Of a stretch of 64,000 bases of DNA, positions 24,247 to 31,644 are shown in pieces; the stretch's first letter is position 1; each line of letters begins with the position of its first letter. A program made the position numbers and the translations under genes. The stretch comes from DYEP01 sp040755615 (GTDB taxonomy: Bacteria > Bacillota > Sulfobacillia > DUSP01 > DYEP01): the NCBI GenBank assembly GCA_040755615.1, contig JBFMAL010000004.1:29485-93484 (forward strand). Direction: 5' to 3'. The notes under the pieces are model-generated. The model was not told the origin of the DNA and did not search any database. It saw nothing but the letters and a program-made list of their open reading frames with translations.

Positions 24247-25950
24247 ATGCCTCTTGATGGTTTGCACATCGCTGCGCTGGTCGACTCGCTTACCGCCCGG
24301 GTTGAAGGATCTTTAATACAGCGCATTCAGCAACCCGACCATTCCACAGTACTGCTCACCCTGCACAGGCACGGCGTGACTACAAGGCTGATCGCGTCAT
24401 GCGATCCGCAGTTCCCAAGGATCCACACCACCGCTGCATCGCACGATATGCCGGTCGAGCCGCCCCAGTTTTGCTTGGTGCTACGGAAACACCTGCTCGG
24501 CGGCCGCATTGTCTCCGTCTCGCAGGCAGACGATTTTGAAAGGGTCGTGTGGATCACTGTCGAGAGAGGTGGAGACCTCCAGCAAGGGATAAAGAGGCTG
24601 GTGTGTGAGATTATGGGGAGACACAGCAACATTGTGCTGCTTGACGAGCAGGGCATGGTACTTGACGCCGCCCGGCGCGTGACGCCCGAGATGAGCACAT
24701 ACAGGACGCTCGTGCCCGGTTGCCGATACGTACCGCCGCCGCCGCAGGAGAAGGTCAATCCGCTTCTCTGTGAGCCCAGGTCACTGCCCAGATCAGGTGC
24801 CTTGAAGGAAGTGCTCGTACGAAACTTCGCCGGCATCGGGCCGTCCACCGCCTCGATGCTCCTTAAGATGCTCAGCATCGATGAAAAGAGCGATTTGGCC
24901 CAAATGAGCCAGGAAGCTCGGGAGGACCTGTGCCACGCGCTGTCGCGGGCGTGCCGTACAGTAATCAGTGCCCATTCGCCCACCCTACTTAAGGATGCGG
25001 AGGGACGGCCCTCGGAGTTTTTCGCGGTCTCCGTTTTTCCGGGTCAGCTCTACCCCTCTATGGACGACCTGGTGGACGCCTTCTTTACCGAGCGCAGGCA
25101 TTACCAGGTGACGGAGACGCTGAGGGCTGCTTTGAAACGACTCGTGCACGAGGCCATGGAAAAGGCCTCACGCAGGCTGGTCGCTCAGCAGTCGGACCTC
25201 GCGCGCGCCAACGAGGCCCCGAGACTCAAGAGCTACGGCGACGCGATCCTGTCTTCAATGCACACCATTCAAAAGGGCCAGACGCGCCTGTACTGGAATG
25301 ACTTCCAGACCGGAGAGACAATCGAAGTACCCCTTGACCCTGCGCTTGGTCCCACCGAAAACGCGCAGAGGTATTTCAAGAAATACAAGAAAGCCAGGGC
25401 AGCCAAAGACGAACTGGCGCGCCAGATAGAAAAGACACGGCTGGAACTGGCCTATCTGGAACAGGTAGACCTGTGCCTTGATGCGTCCGAGAATGAAGCA
25501 GAGCTCCTCGATATCGGACAGGAACTGGTCGAACAAGGCTACGCCAAACCTCCTCGCAAGGCGCGGAGGAGGAAGCAGATGGGCGCCCGCCCGGCCAGGT
25601 ACCTTCGATTCACCTCTTCCGACGGCCTTCCTATCCTGGTGGGCCGCAGCAATTGGGAAAACGACATGTTGTTTAAGAAGGCCAGACCCGGCGAGATCTG
25701 GCTTCACGCGAAAGATATCCCCGGCGCCCACGTATACGTGAAGCATACCGGGGAAGTTCCCGATCGCACCCTGGAGGAGGCGGCCTCCCTCGCCGCATAT
25801 TTCTCTCGCGCCCGTAACTCCTCAAAGGTCGCCGTGGATTACACCAGGACGCAGCATCTGTCCAAACCTCCCGGCTCAAGGCCAGGCATGCTCGTATACA
25901 GGCAGCAGCGTACAATCATGGTATCGCCTGCGCTACTTCCGCAGTCATGA
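24247..25950 (+). CDS. rqcH: RqcH (NFACT family) ribosome quality-control protein
   Basis: 567-aa NFACT protein, formerly called fibronectin-binding. RqcH binds obstructed 50S subunits and adds Ala tails to stalled peptides. ATG 24247 follows GGGGGGAAAAGC. Order: NFACT-N with CEIMGRHSNIVLLDEQG, helix-hairpin-helix region with NFAGIGPSTASMLL, coiled coil ~370-430, and NFACT-R with VGRSNWENDMLFKKARPGEI, WLHAKDIPGAHVYV and PGSRPGMLVYRQQRTIMVSP. The usual Asp-Arg pair near residue 98 appears as Glu-Arg (DDFERVV). It is convergent with pyrE and overlaps its 3' end by 6 bp. Confidence 0.92.
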   Translation: MPLDGLHIAALVDSLTARVEGSLIQRIQQPDHSTVLLTLHRHGVTTRLIASCDPQFPRIHTTAASHDMPVEPPQFCLVLRKHLLGGRIVSVSQADDFERVVWITVERGGDLQQGIKRLVCEIMGRHSNIVLLDEQGMVLDAARRVTPEMSTYRTLVPGCRYVPPPPQEKVNPLLCEPRSLPRSGALKEVLVRNFAGIGPSTASMLLKMLSIDEKSDLAQMSQEAREDLCHALSRACRTVISAHSPTLLKDAEGRPSEFFAVSVFPGQLYPSMDDLVDAFFTERRHYQVTETLRAALKRLVHEAMEKASRRLVAQQSDLARANEAPRLKSYGDAILSSMHTIQKGQTRLYWNDFQTGETIEVPLDPALGPTENAQRYFKKYKKARAAKDELARQIEKTRLELAYLEQVDLCLDASENEAELLDIGQELVEQGYAKPPRKARRRKQMGARPARYLRFTSSDGLPILVGRSNWENDMLFKKARPGEIWLHAKDIPGAHVYVKHTGEVPDRTLEEAASLAAYFSRARNSSKVAVDYTRTQHLSKPPGSRPGMLVYRQQRTIMVSPALLPQS

Positions 25951-26517
25951 CCTGCTGCCGGGTTTTTCAATGGCGACGCCCTGGCGGCATAGCGGGCACT
26001 CCGCGGGCGAGAATGTTTCAATGTCAAGTGTAATGAGCGCCCGGTATCTGACGCCGAACTCCGCACGTCCGTTGCTGCGGTCCGCGATGGCCCCGACACC
26101 GACGATGGTGCCGCCCGCCTGGGCCACGATCTCTGCCACCTCGTTCACCGAACCGCCCGTAGTAATGACGTCTTCCACCAGGAGTACGCTCTCTCCGGGT
26201 GTGATGAAAAAACCCCGCCTCAGCTTCATTTTTCCGTCTTCTCGCTCGGCGAACACCGCCCGGCACCCCAGGTGCCTGGCGACCTCGTAAGCCACGAGGA
26301 TCCCGCCAAGTGCAGGTCCGACCACGGTTTGGACCCCGAGGTCCCGGAACATGTCAGCCAACGCACGGCCGACCTCTTCTGAAGCATCCGGGTACTGCAG
26401 CAGCTGGGCCATTTGTAGATAGCCGTTGCTGTGCCTTCCTGAAGTAAGCCTGAAATGTCCCTGATAAAACACATTTTTCTCTCGCAGGAGCTCCATTACC
26501 CTCTGTTCAGTAATCAT
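25945..26517 (-). CDS. pyrE: Orotate phosphoribosyltransferase
   Basis: 190-aa PRTase converting orotate to OMP. The PRPP loop is SVLLVEDVITTGGSV. The N-terminus has YQGHFRLTSGRHSNGYLQ, typical of the Bacillota and archaeal type. The extension ETFSPAECPLCRQG is usual for this subfamily. ATG overlaps the pyrF stop by 4 bp. Last gene of the pyr operon. Confidence 0.94.
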   Translation of the reverse strand: MITEQRVMELLREKNVFYQGHFRLTSGRHSNGYLQMAQLLQYPDASEEVGRALADMFRDLGVQTVVGPALGGILVAYEVARHLGCRAVFAEREDGKMKLRRGFFITPGESVLLVEDVITTGGSVNEVAEIVAQAGGTIVGVGAIADRSNGRAEFGVRYRALITLDIETFSPAECPLCRQGVAIEKPGSRS

Positions 26518-27275
26518 TCGATCCTGTCCCCTCCCGTCTGAGCTGCGATCTCAGCAAGTACCCTTTCCAGCGCGCCGGCGGGGTCCGGAGCCTGCGTCAC
26601 AGGCCGCCCCACCACTATGTAGTCCGCTCCTTCTGCTATTGCCTCACCCGGTCCCATAACGCGCCGCTGGTCCTGCAGACCGTACCACGCGGGCCTGACC
26701 CCGGGCGTCACGATCAACTTGTGCTTCCCCACCACCTGCCTGACAGTCGGGATCTCTTTCGGAGAAGCCACGATACCGTCCATGCCTGCCCGTACTGCCA
26801 GCTCAGAGAGCCTCTTCACCAAGCTTTCTGGCTCGCTCCACTCCAGTTCTTCCGTGAGCGCCTGCCTGTCAAGGCTGGTCAGCGCAGTCACCGCCAAGAG
26901 GGCGGGCCTCGGTATACCTGTCTTTTCGCTTTCCTCGCACGCAGCATCCATCGCCTCGCGCATCATGGTGACGCCCCCGGAAGCATGCAGGGTGATAAAA
27001 CCCAATCCCATGCGTACCGCGCTACGCGCAGCGCCTGCCGCCGTGTTCGGGATATCGTGGATCTTAACGTCGAGGAATACGCTGAGCCCCTGTCCGGTCA
27101 GAGCGTTCACTGCCCGAGGACCTTCTGCCAGGAAGAGCTCAAGCCCTACTTTGAAAAAGCGCGTCAGCGCTTTCGTTTTCTGGACAATGGCCAGTCCTTC
27201 TTCGAGATTCGGCTTGTCCAGCGCCACGATTACTCGGTCCCTCCGGTCTTGCTGCTCCCACCAGTTCTGATACAT
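26514..27275 (-). CDS. pyrF: Orotidine 5'-phosphate decarboxylase
   Basis: 253-aa OMP decarboxylase giving UMP. The catalytic Lys-Asp array is in VFLDVKIHDIPNTAAGA; VTPGVRPAW and ADYIVVGRPVTQA are the phosphate-binding loops. ATG 27275 has GGAGG about 9 bases upstream; RDRVIVALDKPN is the usual start of the barrel. Its first 137 bp overlap the end of pyrD in another frame. Confidence 0.95.
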   Translation of the reverse strand: MYQNWWEQQDRRDRVIVALDKPNLEEGLAIVQKTKALTRFFKVGLELFLAEGPRAVNALTGQGLSVFLDVKIHDIPNTAAGAARSAVRMGLGFITLHASGGVTMMREAMDAACEESEKTGIPRPALLAVTALTSLDRQALTEELEWSEPESLVKRLSELAVRAGMDGIVASPKEIPTVRQVVGKHKLIVTPGVRPAWYGLQDQRRVMGPGEAIAEGADYIVVGRPVTQAPDPAGALERVLAEIAAQTGGDRIE

Positions 27276-28149
27276 GAGAGACTGCCTCCCTTTCCATAAA
27301 CTCTTCTATGCCATTGACGATGGCCGGGATCGCCGCAGGATCACGCAGGTTTGCGCTGCCCACAGCCACTGCGCTTGCGCCAGCCATGAGAAACTGCAGA
27401 GCGTCGCGGGCAGTGAGGATACCCCCCATACCGATGACAGGTACGCCCACCGCTCCCGCCACCTGCCATACCATCCTTAGTGCAATAGGCATGATGGCAG
27501 GACCTGAAAGCCCGGCAAACGTGTTTGAGAACACTGGCCGCCTCCGTTCCACGTCGATGGAGAGCGCAAGGAACGTGTTAACCAGAGAAATGATATCGGC
27601 GCCACCCTGTTCGGCTGCAAGCGCTACCTTCACCACGTCAGGCGCGTTGGGAGTAAGCTTTACGATCACAGGCAGGTGCGTTGAGGCCTTTACAGCGCGC
27701 GTCAGTTCAAAAGTCGCAGTGGGGTCAAGCCCCCAGGCCAGGCATTGGCTCTTCACGTTCGGACAGGATACGTTCACCTCGAGCGCGGACACCCGGGGTA
27801 TGCTCGCTTTTGCTGCAAGCGTCACATAATCTTCAAGCGTGGCACCTGCGATGTTCACGATCACCTTGAGCGAGGGCGGGATCCTGGGCAGGACCTCTTC
27901 GATGAATCGGTCGATGCCGGGGTTTTCAAGACCAACGGAGTTCATGATGCCGCACGGAGTCTCAATGAGCCTGGGGGGAGGGTTTCCGTATCTCGGCAGC
28001 AGCGTGAGCCCTTTTACGCATACAGCTCCGATTCTCCGAAGGTCCACCTCCGTACCGGTTTCGGTTCCGTAGCCAAATGTGCCCGATGCGGCGATTACGG
28101 GAGAGCAGAGCGTAAGGGGCCCCAAAGTTGTGGTGAGATCAATGCTCAA
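27139..28149 (-). CDS. pyrD: Dihydroorotate dehydrogenase B, catalytic subunit, with extended C-terminus
   Basis: 336-aa FMN-containing class 1B DHODH, partner of PyrK. Motifs: SPVIAASGTFGYG, NSVGLENPG, LEVNVSCPNV with the catalytic Cys, and VIGMGGILTARDALQFLMAGA. Family members usually end shortly after a segment like FMEREAVSHVSELVGA, near 300 residues. Here the frame runs on ~40 residues (ARPEGPSNRG and beyond) inside pyrF, with no homology I recognise. The tail may simply reflect loss of the original stop. Confidence 0.92.
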   Translation of the reverse strand: MSIDLTTTLGPLTLCSPVIAASGTFGYGTETGTEVDLRRIGAVCVKGLTLLPRYGNPPPRLIETPCGIMNSVGLENPGIDRFIEEVLPRIPPSLKVIVNIAGATLEDYVTLAAKASIPRVSALEVNVSCPNVKSQCLAWGLDPTATFELTRAVKASTHLPVIVKLTPNAPDVVKVALAAEQGGADIISLVNTFLALSIDVERRRPVFSNTFAGLSGPAIMPIALRMVWQVAGAVGVPVIGMGGILTARDALQFLMAGASAVAVGSANLRDPAAIPAIVNGIEEFMEREAVSHVSELVGAARPEGPSNRGAGQAESRRRTGHCPENESADALFQSRA

Positions 28150-28918
28150 GCAAAATCACCTCCGACGCATGAAAAACGGGGCCGTCGGTGCACACCTTCC
28201 TGTACACGACCTGCCCGTCCTCGGTATATCCTGAGGGCTGTGCGCAACCCAGGCAAAGACCAGTCCCGCACCCGATACGCGTCTCAAGCGACAACCACAG
28301 CGGGGTGACGACACACTGCTTCATCTCATACAACATGGGCAAAGGGCCGCAGGCATACGCAATATCCCCCTTGTCGGGCAGGCTCCGATACATGGAGGTC
28401 GCCGATCGCCGTGCCCCGGCAGAGCCGTCGTCTGTACAAACGAGCACCTCTGCTCCACATTGCGCGATGTGGTCTGCCTCAAAGACATACCGGGCGTTCC
28501 TCGCGCCAATGATGGCCGTCACCCTATTACCCCCTGCCAGAAGTCTGTGTGCGAGGGCGGGCATGGGTGCTACTCCCATACCGCCAGCCACAAGCACCAC
28601 GTGGGCTCCAGATACGTTCACCGGAAATCCCCGTCCAGCCGGTCCAAGCAGGTTCAGGGTCTGGCCGGGCGTGACCCGTGAAAGAAGCCTTGTACCCTCT
28701 CCCACAACCTTGAACAATACCGACAACTCATCTTCGTCCAGCCTGTTGATGCTGAACGGGCGCCTGAGGAACGGAGAGTGGTGATGGGAGCAGAGTACGT
28801 GCACAAACTGCCCGGGGGCTGCGTCTCGGGCGATCCTGTCCGCCCTGAACCTGATGCGGAAGACTTCGTCAAGGAGCCGTTCCACCTCCAGTACCTCGGC
28901 GTTCTCCTGTTTCCACAA
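28139..28918 (-). CDS. pyrK: Dihydroorotate dehydrogenase electron-transfer subunit
   Basis: 259-aa FAD and [2Fe-2S] protein passing electrons from dihydroorotate to NAD+. FAD motif FLRRPFSINRLD; NAD site VVLVAGGMGVAPMPALAHRL; iron-sulfur cysteines in RIGCGTGLCLGCAQPSGY and VYRKVCTDGPVF. A TTG start at 28918 has GGGAGG upstream. It follows a PyrR attenuator and overlaps pyrD by 11 bp. Confidence 0.94.
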   Translation of the reverse strand: MWKQENAEVLEVERLLDEVFRIRFRADRIARDAAPGQFVHVLCSHHHSPFLRRPFSINRLDEDELSVLFKVVGEGTRLLSRVTPGQTLNLLGPAGRGFPVNVSGAHVVLVAGGMGVAPMPALAHRLLAGGNRVTAIIGARNARYVFEADHIAQCGAEVLVCTDDGSAGARRSATSMYRSLPDKGDIAYACGPLPMLYEMKQCVVTPLWLSLETRIGCGTGLCLGCAQPSGYTEDGQVVYRKVCTDGPVFHASEVILLEH

Positions 28919-28962
28919 AGCCGCCTTCCCTCCCTTACCATATCTTGCGCAGTGGCTGGATA

Positions 28963-29037
28963 TAAAAATCCTCTCTCGCCCGTACCGGCAAGAGAGGATA
29001 CCTCCTGGCTTTTCATCCTTGCCGGCCTCTCAGGACC
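28963..29037 (-). promoter_or_regulatory. PyrR attenuator between pyrR and pyrK
   Basis: The PyrR-binding loop GGTCCTGAGAGGCCGGCAAG then GA (29037-29016, minus) is followed by a terminator whose 8-bp arms are TCCTCTCT and AGAGAGGA (28969-28998), then ATTTTTAT. UMP-bound PyrR should stabilise the anti-antiterminator and let the terminator form, lowering pyrKDFE expression. Confidence 0.88.
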
Positions 29038-29073
29038 GGTTTAAAGGCCGCTTATTACATTGTATTACGGCAG

Positions 29074-29604
29074 TCAGTTCTCCAAAATGACCGCCTCGTC
29101 GACGCCGTCTGTCTCCGAAAGTCTCACGCACACCGTCTCGCTCCGCGACGTGGGAACGTTCTTCCCCACGTAGTCGGCGCGGATCGGCAGTTCCCTGTGG
29201 CCGCGGTCTACCAGCACCGCCAGCTGAATCCGTTTCGCGCGTCCCATGTCCATCACCGCGTCCATAGCGGCCCGGGTCGTGCGACCCGTATACAGCACGT
29301 CATCCACGAGGATGACCTTCTTCCCCTGAACTTCGGTGCCCCTTCCCACAGGTAGCCCGGTCCCACGGTCCGGTCTGTCATCCCGGTACGGTGTAATGTC
29401 CAGCTCCAGTACGGGCACCGATACCCCCTCTATCGCCTGGATGTTCCGGGAAAGGCGCCTGGCCAATGGAATCCCGCGCGTCCTAATGCCCACAAGCACC
29501 AGGTCTCCCGTCCCCCGGTTCCGCTCTACTATCTCATATGCGATGCGTTTCAGGCTACGCGCGATGGCATCGCTATCCATGATGTGCGCCTTCACCCTGC
29601 ACAT
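29074..29604 (-). CDS. pyrR: PyrR bifunctional pyr attenuation protein / uracil phosphoribosyltransferase
   Basis: 176-aa PyrR. It binds pyr mRNA loops with UMP or UTP and has UPRTase activity. PRPP loop KKVILVDDVLYTGRTTRAA. KAHIMDSDAIARSLKRIAYE is the usual N-terminus and LVLVGIRTRGIPLARRL follows. I take ATG 29604, which has GGAGG 8 bases upstream, over an ATG seven codons earlier. It heads the operon and has its own attenuator. Confidence 0.95.
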   Translation of the reverse strand: MCRVKAHIMDSDAIARSLKRIAYEIVERNRGTGDLVLVGIRTRGIPLARRLSRNIQAIEGVSVPVLELDITPYRDDRPDRGTGLPVGRGTEVQGKKVILVDDVLYTGRTTRAAMDAVMDMGRAKRIQLAVLVDRGHRELPIRADYVGKNVPTSRSETVCVRLSETDGVDEAVILEN

Positions 29605-29616
29605 TTCTCGCGCCTC

Positions 29617-29688
29617 CAAAAACAAAACCTCTTGCCGCCGGCAAGAAGTGATCTTACTGTATCCTCTCCTTGCCAGCCTCGCAGGACC
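29617..29688 (-). promoter_or_regulatory. PyrR attenuator in the pyrR leader
   Basis: PyrR-binding loop GGTCCTGCGAGGCTGGCAAG then GA (29688-29667) is followed by the terminator CTTGCC-GGC-GGCAAG (29645-29631) and then AGGTTTTGTTTTT. The same loop is repeated with small changes before pyrK. Autoregulation of pyrR by this element is established in Gram-positives. Confidence 0.88.
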
Positions 29689-29709
29689 GGCTTAAAGGAC
29701 CTTTTCTTG

Positions 29710-29738
29710 AGTCTACCATGGGCAGGCGATGCTGTCAA
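29710..29738 (-). promoter_or_regulatory. pyr operon promoter
   Basis: Minus-strand TTGACA (29738-29733), 17 bases, TAGACT (29715-29710). It places the start just upstream of the first PyrR loop. The stretch between pyrR and rluD (29605-29925) otherwise holds only the leader; I see no gene in 29740-29925. Confidence 0.8.
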
Positions 29739-29925
29739 TCACCACCTGCCCGCGTGTGATCGTGCTGGCCCCAGCCCTTGGCAGTCTCGGCGTAGCAAAA
29801 CACTGTTAGGGCCTTTTGAAGACTGAATACGGCTACGCAAGGTAATTGTCTTCGCACTTCACCCGCCCCTTGGCCTGGCGGCTTTGGCATCTCCCGTGGG
29901 CGCGGCTTCAACCAGTCCCATACTA

Positions 29926-30840
29926 TCAGCGCCACTCTTGCCGTTCAGCCCTGAGCCTACGGAGCACTGCCTCAAAATCTGAAGGAAGCGCTGCAGTGAA
30001 CTGAAGCGGCTCTCCATTCACAGGATGCCTGAATGAAAGAAAATGGGCATGCAGGGCCTGCCCTGGTATGTCCAATCTCTGCTTGCTCTTGCCGTACACC
30101 GGGTCTCCCACCACTGGGTGACCTATGAACGCCATGTGCACTCTGATCTGGTGCGTCCTGCCGGTATGAAGCAGGCACTCAATCAGCGCATTATCCCTGA
30201 AAGCCTCAAGCACCTCGTATTCGGTTATTGCTTCTCTTCCTCCTGGGACAACCGCCATGCGCTTTCTGTCACGGGGGTGTCTCGCCATGGGGGCCTCGAT
30301 TCGCCCCCGCGCGGCAGGCACCCCTTCCACAATAGCGAGATACCGCCTGCTCACAGTACGCGCCTTCATTTGGGCGATGAGGCCTTTCATGCTCGAGTCG
30401 TTCTTGGCCACAACCAAGAGCCCCGTCGTATCCTTGTCCAACCGGTGCACTATACCGGGCCTTATCCTGTCGTTGATCCCCTTCAAATCCTTACAGTGAG
30501 CAAGGATTGCGTTCACCAGTGTACCCGTGTAGTTGCCTGGCGCGGGGTGGACCACCATGCCCCGGGGCTTGTTGATCACCAGTATGTCCTCGTCTTCATA
30601 CACCACATCCAGCGGGATATCCTCGGGCACTGCTTCTGTCTCCTGCGGAGGTGGCAAATGCAGCGCGATGCGGTCCCCCGTTACAACTGTCGAGGAGGCT
30701 TTGGCAACTTTTCCGTTCTGGAGCGCATACCCTTCGCGTATCAGCTTCTGTACATAAGAGCGTGACTGCCCTGTGGCGGCCGCCAGGAACACGTCAAGCC
30801 TGTCCCACTCCCTGTCGGCGATGAACTCACACTGGGTCAC
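29926..30840 (-). CDS. rluD: RluA/RluD-family 23S rRNA pseudouridine synthase
   Basis: 304-aa pseudouridine synthase with N-terminal S4 domain (RLDVFLAAATGQSRSYVQKL) and catalytic domain. The catalytic Asp is in GIVHRLDKDTTGLLVVAK. VINKPRGMVVHPAPGNYTGT and CLLHTGRTHQIRVHMAFIGH are family blocks. The GTG start overlaps the lspA stop. Which rRNA uridine is modified cannot be read from sequence; RluD-like is the best match. Confidence 0.9.
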   Translation of the reverse strand: MTQCEFIADREWDRLDVFLAAATGQSRSYVQKLIREGYALQNGKVAKASSTVVTGDRIALHLPPPQETEAVPEDIPLDVVYEDEDILVINKPRGMVVHPAPGNYTGTLVNAILAHCKDLKGINDRIRPGIVHRLDKDTTGLLVVAKNDSSMKGLIAQMKARTVSRRYLAIVEGVPAARGRIEAPMARHPRDRKRMAVVPGGREAITEYEVLEAFRDNALIECLLHTGRTHQIRVHMAFIGHPVVGDPVYGKSKQRLDIPGQALHAHFLSFRHPVNGEPLQFTAALPSDFEAVLRRLRAERQEWR

Positions 30841-31298
30841 AGCGCTCTACTCTGCCTCCTTAGGATTTCAAGCAGTATAAGGCCGATGCCCACAACGATG
30901 GCGCTGTCGGCCACGTTGAACACAGGCCAGATCCGGAAATCGAAAAAGTCCACCACATAACCGAGCCTTACCCGATCAAGCAGGTTGCCTATGGCGCCTC
31001 CCATCTGAAGTCCCATCGCGACCCGCAGCGTCCGGCCTTCTCTCGAGATATCCCTGAAGAAAAAGAGAATGAGTCCGATCACCACCACGGAAACAAACAC
31101 GAAGAGTCCGGTGCCTCCTGGAAACAGCCCGAAGGCAGCTCCTGGGTTCCTGACAAGGGTGATATGGAATATGCCTGGCAACACGGGGACGGACTGGTGC
31201 AGTGAAAGCGACCTGACCACAAGATACTTCGTCACCTGATCTGTAGCAACAACCAGCCCTGCGATGATAAGTACAAGCAACTCATCCACTCCTATCAC
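30837..31298 (-). CDS. lspA: Lipoprotein signal peptidase (signal peptidase II)
   Basis: 153-aa membrane aspartyl protease that cleaves prolipoprotein signals such as those of the OppA and FMN-binding lipoproteins here. Four TMs. The two catalytic Asp residues are in GGAIGNLLDRVRLGYVVDF and WPVFNVADSAI. DQVTKYLVVRSL and VRNPGAAFG are conserved. GTG start overlaps the upstream gene by 4 bp. Confidence 0.94.
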   Translation of the reverse strand: MIGVDELLVLIIAGLVVATDQVTKYLVVRSLSLHQSVPVLPGIFHITLVRNPGAAFGLFPGGTGLFVFVSVVVIGLILFFFRDISREGRTLRVAMGLQMGGAIGNLLDRVRLGYVVDFFDFRIWPVFNVADSAIVVGIGLILLEILRRQSRAL

Positions 31299-31591
31299 GG
31301 GAGTTCCTCCCGTATGATCACGATCAGCTGGGCGATGAGATCTCCGATGAAGGGCAGATTGCGTATGAACGCCTGCTGCAGGAAGAAGAACAAAAGCGCC
31401 CCCAGGAACGTGGCACCTACCGCGAAACCGAGCCCCCGGGCAACCCCTGCCAGGAAATTTAGGTATGCAAGCCTTGGGGGATCCTGGAGCAACTGCACGT
31501 AATCGGCTATCTGCGCCCGTTCAAGCTGCCTGCCGAGCCGCGCCACCTGTTCCTTAACCAGCTTTAGCAGCGCCCTGTCTTCATCATCCAA
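31295..31591 (-). CDS. DUF5665-like small membrane protein
   Basis: About 98 aa. An acidic/charged N-terminal helix (DDEDRALLKLVKEQVARLGR) precedes a conserved-looking segment (DYVQLLQDPPRLAYLNFLAG) and one hydrophobic stretch VGATFLGALLFFFLQQAFI. This layout matches DUF5665 proteins often found beside ileS-lspA in Clostridia. The start is uncertain: TTG 31591 is the first in-frame start downstream of ileS, but it lacks a good ribosome site. Longer starts would lie inside ileS. Function unknown. Confidence 0.65.
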   Translation of the reverse strand: MDDEDRALLKLVKEQVARLGRQLERAQIADYVQLLQDPPRLAYLNFLAGVARGLGFAVGATFLGALLFFFLQQAFIRNLPFIGDLIAQLIVIIREELP

Positions 31592-31644
31592 GTCCGAAAA
31601 GCCCGGGGGACGAGGTTGATTGCTACCCCCGGCTTTGCACCTCC

